Shown: positions 4,693 through 5,082 of the stretch, in pieces
Numbering within the stretch: the first letter of the stretch is position 1
How the letters are laid out: every line of letters begins with the position of its first letter
Assembly (NCBI GenBank): GCA_019911785.1
Contig: JAIOJM010000225.1
Coordinates: 1-5,082 of the forward strand
Reading direction: 5' to 3'
DNA length: 5,082 bases
DNA from: Sulfuricella sp.
GTDB lineage: Bacteria > Pseudomonadota > Gammaproteobacteria > Burkholderiales > Sulfuricellaceae
Notes under the pieces: model-generated
The model's input: only the letters and a program-made list of their open reading frames with translations
Told to the model about the DNA's origin: nothing
Databases searched by the model: none
Program-made: the position numbers and the translations under genes

Positions 4693-5082
4693 TCACCCCC
4701 TCTTCAGTTCTGGCTCGTCCGGCTTAGGTGTTTGGTGCCGTGCGCCCTCTTCCGGCACCGAGATTTCCAGCTTCTTCATCTTCTCCCAAAGGTTCTTGCG
4801 GGTGATGCCGAGGACGGTGGCAGTTTCCTTGATGCGCCATTGGTGGGCGGTTAGCGCCTGTTCGATGTAGTGTCGTTCGGTGGTGCGGAGGTGATGGGTA
4901 AGGCTGCCTGGCGTCGCTTCTTCTGGTCCGTTGGAAGACGACGCCTGGCCGAAAAGATCCCTGGCCGTGAGTACGGGGTTGGGGGAGAGGATGCAGGCGC
5001 GTTCGATGCAGTTACGCAGTTCGCGTACGTTGCCGGGCCAGGAAAAAGTCACCAGGGCCTGCGTTGCAGCAGGGTGAAAGCT
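4693..5082 (-). CDS. Sigma-54-dependent NtrC-type activator, C-terminal part
   Basis: The last 129 codons of a gene that enters from the right edge; the frame stays open to base 5082, so this is a partial gene and the GTG at 5050-5052 is internal. The visible part begins SFHPAATQAL and then SWPGNVRELRNCIERA, the conserved end of the AAA+ ATPase domain of sigma-54 activators. Next come a linker of about 40 residues and a Fis-type helix-turn-helix, HYIEQALTAHQWRIKETATVLGITRKNLWEKMKKL, which binds upstream activating sites. It ends in a charged Pro/Glu/Lys tail. The family normally drives sigma-54 promoters after phosphorylation of an N-terminal receiver or ligand sensing by another domain; that domain is outside the window, so response-regulator status is only likely. 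It converges on the DUF3579 gene. I found no convincing sigma-54 promoter in the window, so its targets are probably elsewhere. Confidence 0.92.
   Translation of the reverse strand, partial: SFHPAATQALVTFSWPGNVRELRNCIERACILSPNPVLTARDLFGQASSSNGPEEATPGSLTHHLRTTERHYIEQALTAHQWRIKETATVLGITRKNLWEKMKKLEISVPEEGARHQTPKPDEPELKRG

Noticed and set aside
4693..5052. Treating the sigma-54 activator fragment as a complete small Fis-like protein starting at GTG 5052
   Set aside because: The frame continues open to the window edge with AAA+ domain sequence (SFHPAATQAL) before the GTG, so the gene is a partial large activator.

Overview
The window looks like chromosomal DNA from a GC-rich proteobacterium, most likely a betaproteobacterium with an active inorganic-sulfur metabolism. 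This rests on a CysB-type LysR regulator, a DUF3579 protein (as far as I recall mostly a betaproteobacterial family), TusA and rhodanese proteins, and a periplasmic c-type cytochrome. I cannot name the species. No RNA genes, insertion sequences, CRISPR arrays or attachment sites are visible, and no stretch over about 110 bases lacks a gene.

Layout. (1) Bases 38-2636, plus strand: three exported proteins in a row. A secreted two-domain rhodanese overlaps or abuts a single-heme c-type cytochrome, which is followed after 95 bases by a second secreted two-domain rhodanese. (2) Bases 2684-3625, minus strand: a CysB-like regulator convergent with the rhodanese operon. (3) Bases 3626-3737: an AT-rich divergent control region holding a good sigma-70-type promoter for the regulator gene, overlapped by two small palindromes. 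(4) Bases 3738-4621, plus strand: a cytoplasmic protein made of two TusA domains, translationally linked to a DUF3579 protein. The start of the latter gene carries a perfect 13-bp inverted repeat. (5) Bases 4693-5082, minus strand: the C-terminal end of a sigma-54-dependent NtrC-type activator that enters from the right edge.

How they may work together (inference): the two rhodaneses would handle sulfane sulfur in the periplasm, with the cytochrome taking or passing electrons. The double TusA protein would carry protein-bound persulfide in the cytoplasm. The CysB-like protein would sense a sulfur-status ligand and control at least the divergent TusA operon. An 8-base element from its putative operator also occurs just upstream of the first rhodanese gene.

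The points most worth a second look are the hairpin at 4254-4283, the TusA duplication with an exact 80-residue period, the cytochrome with no good AUG start and no obvious distal methionine, and the unusual active-site loop of the first rhodanese.
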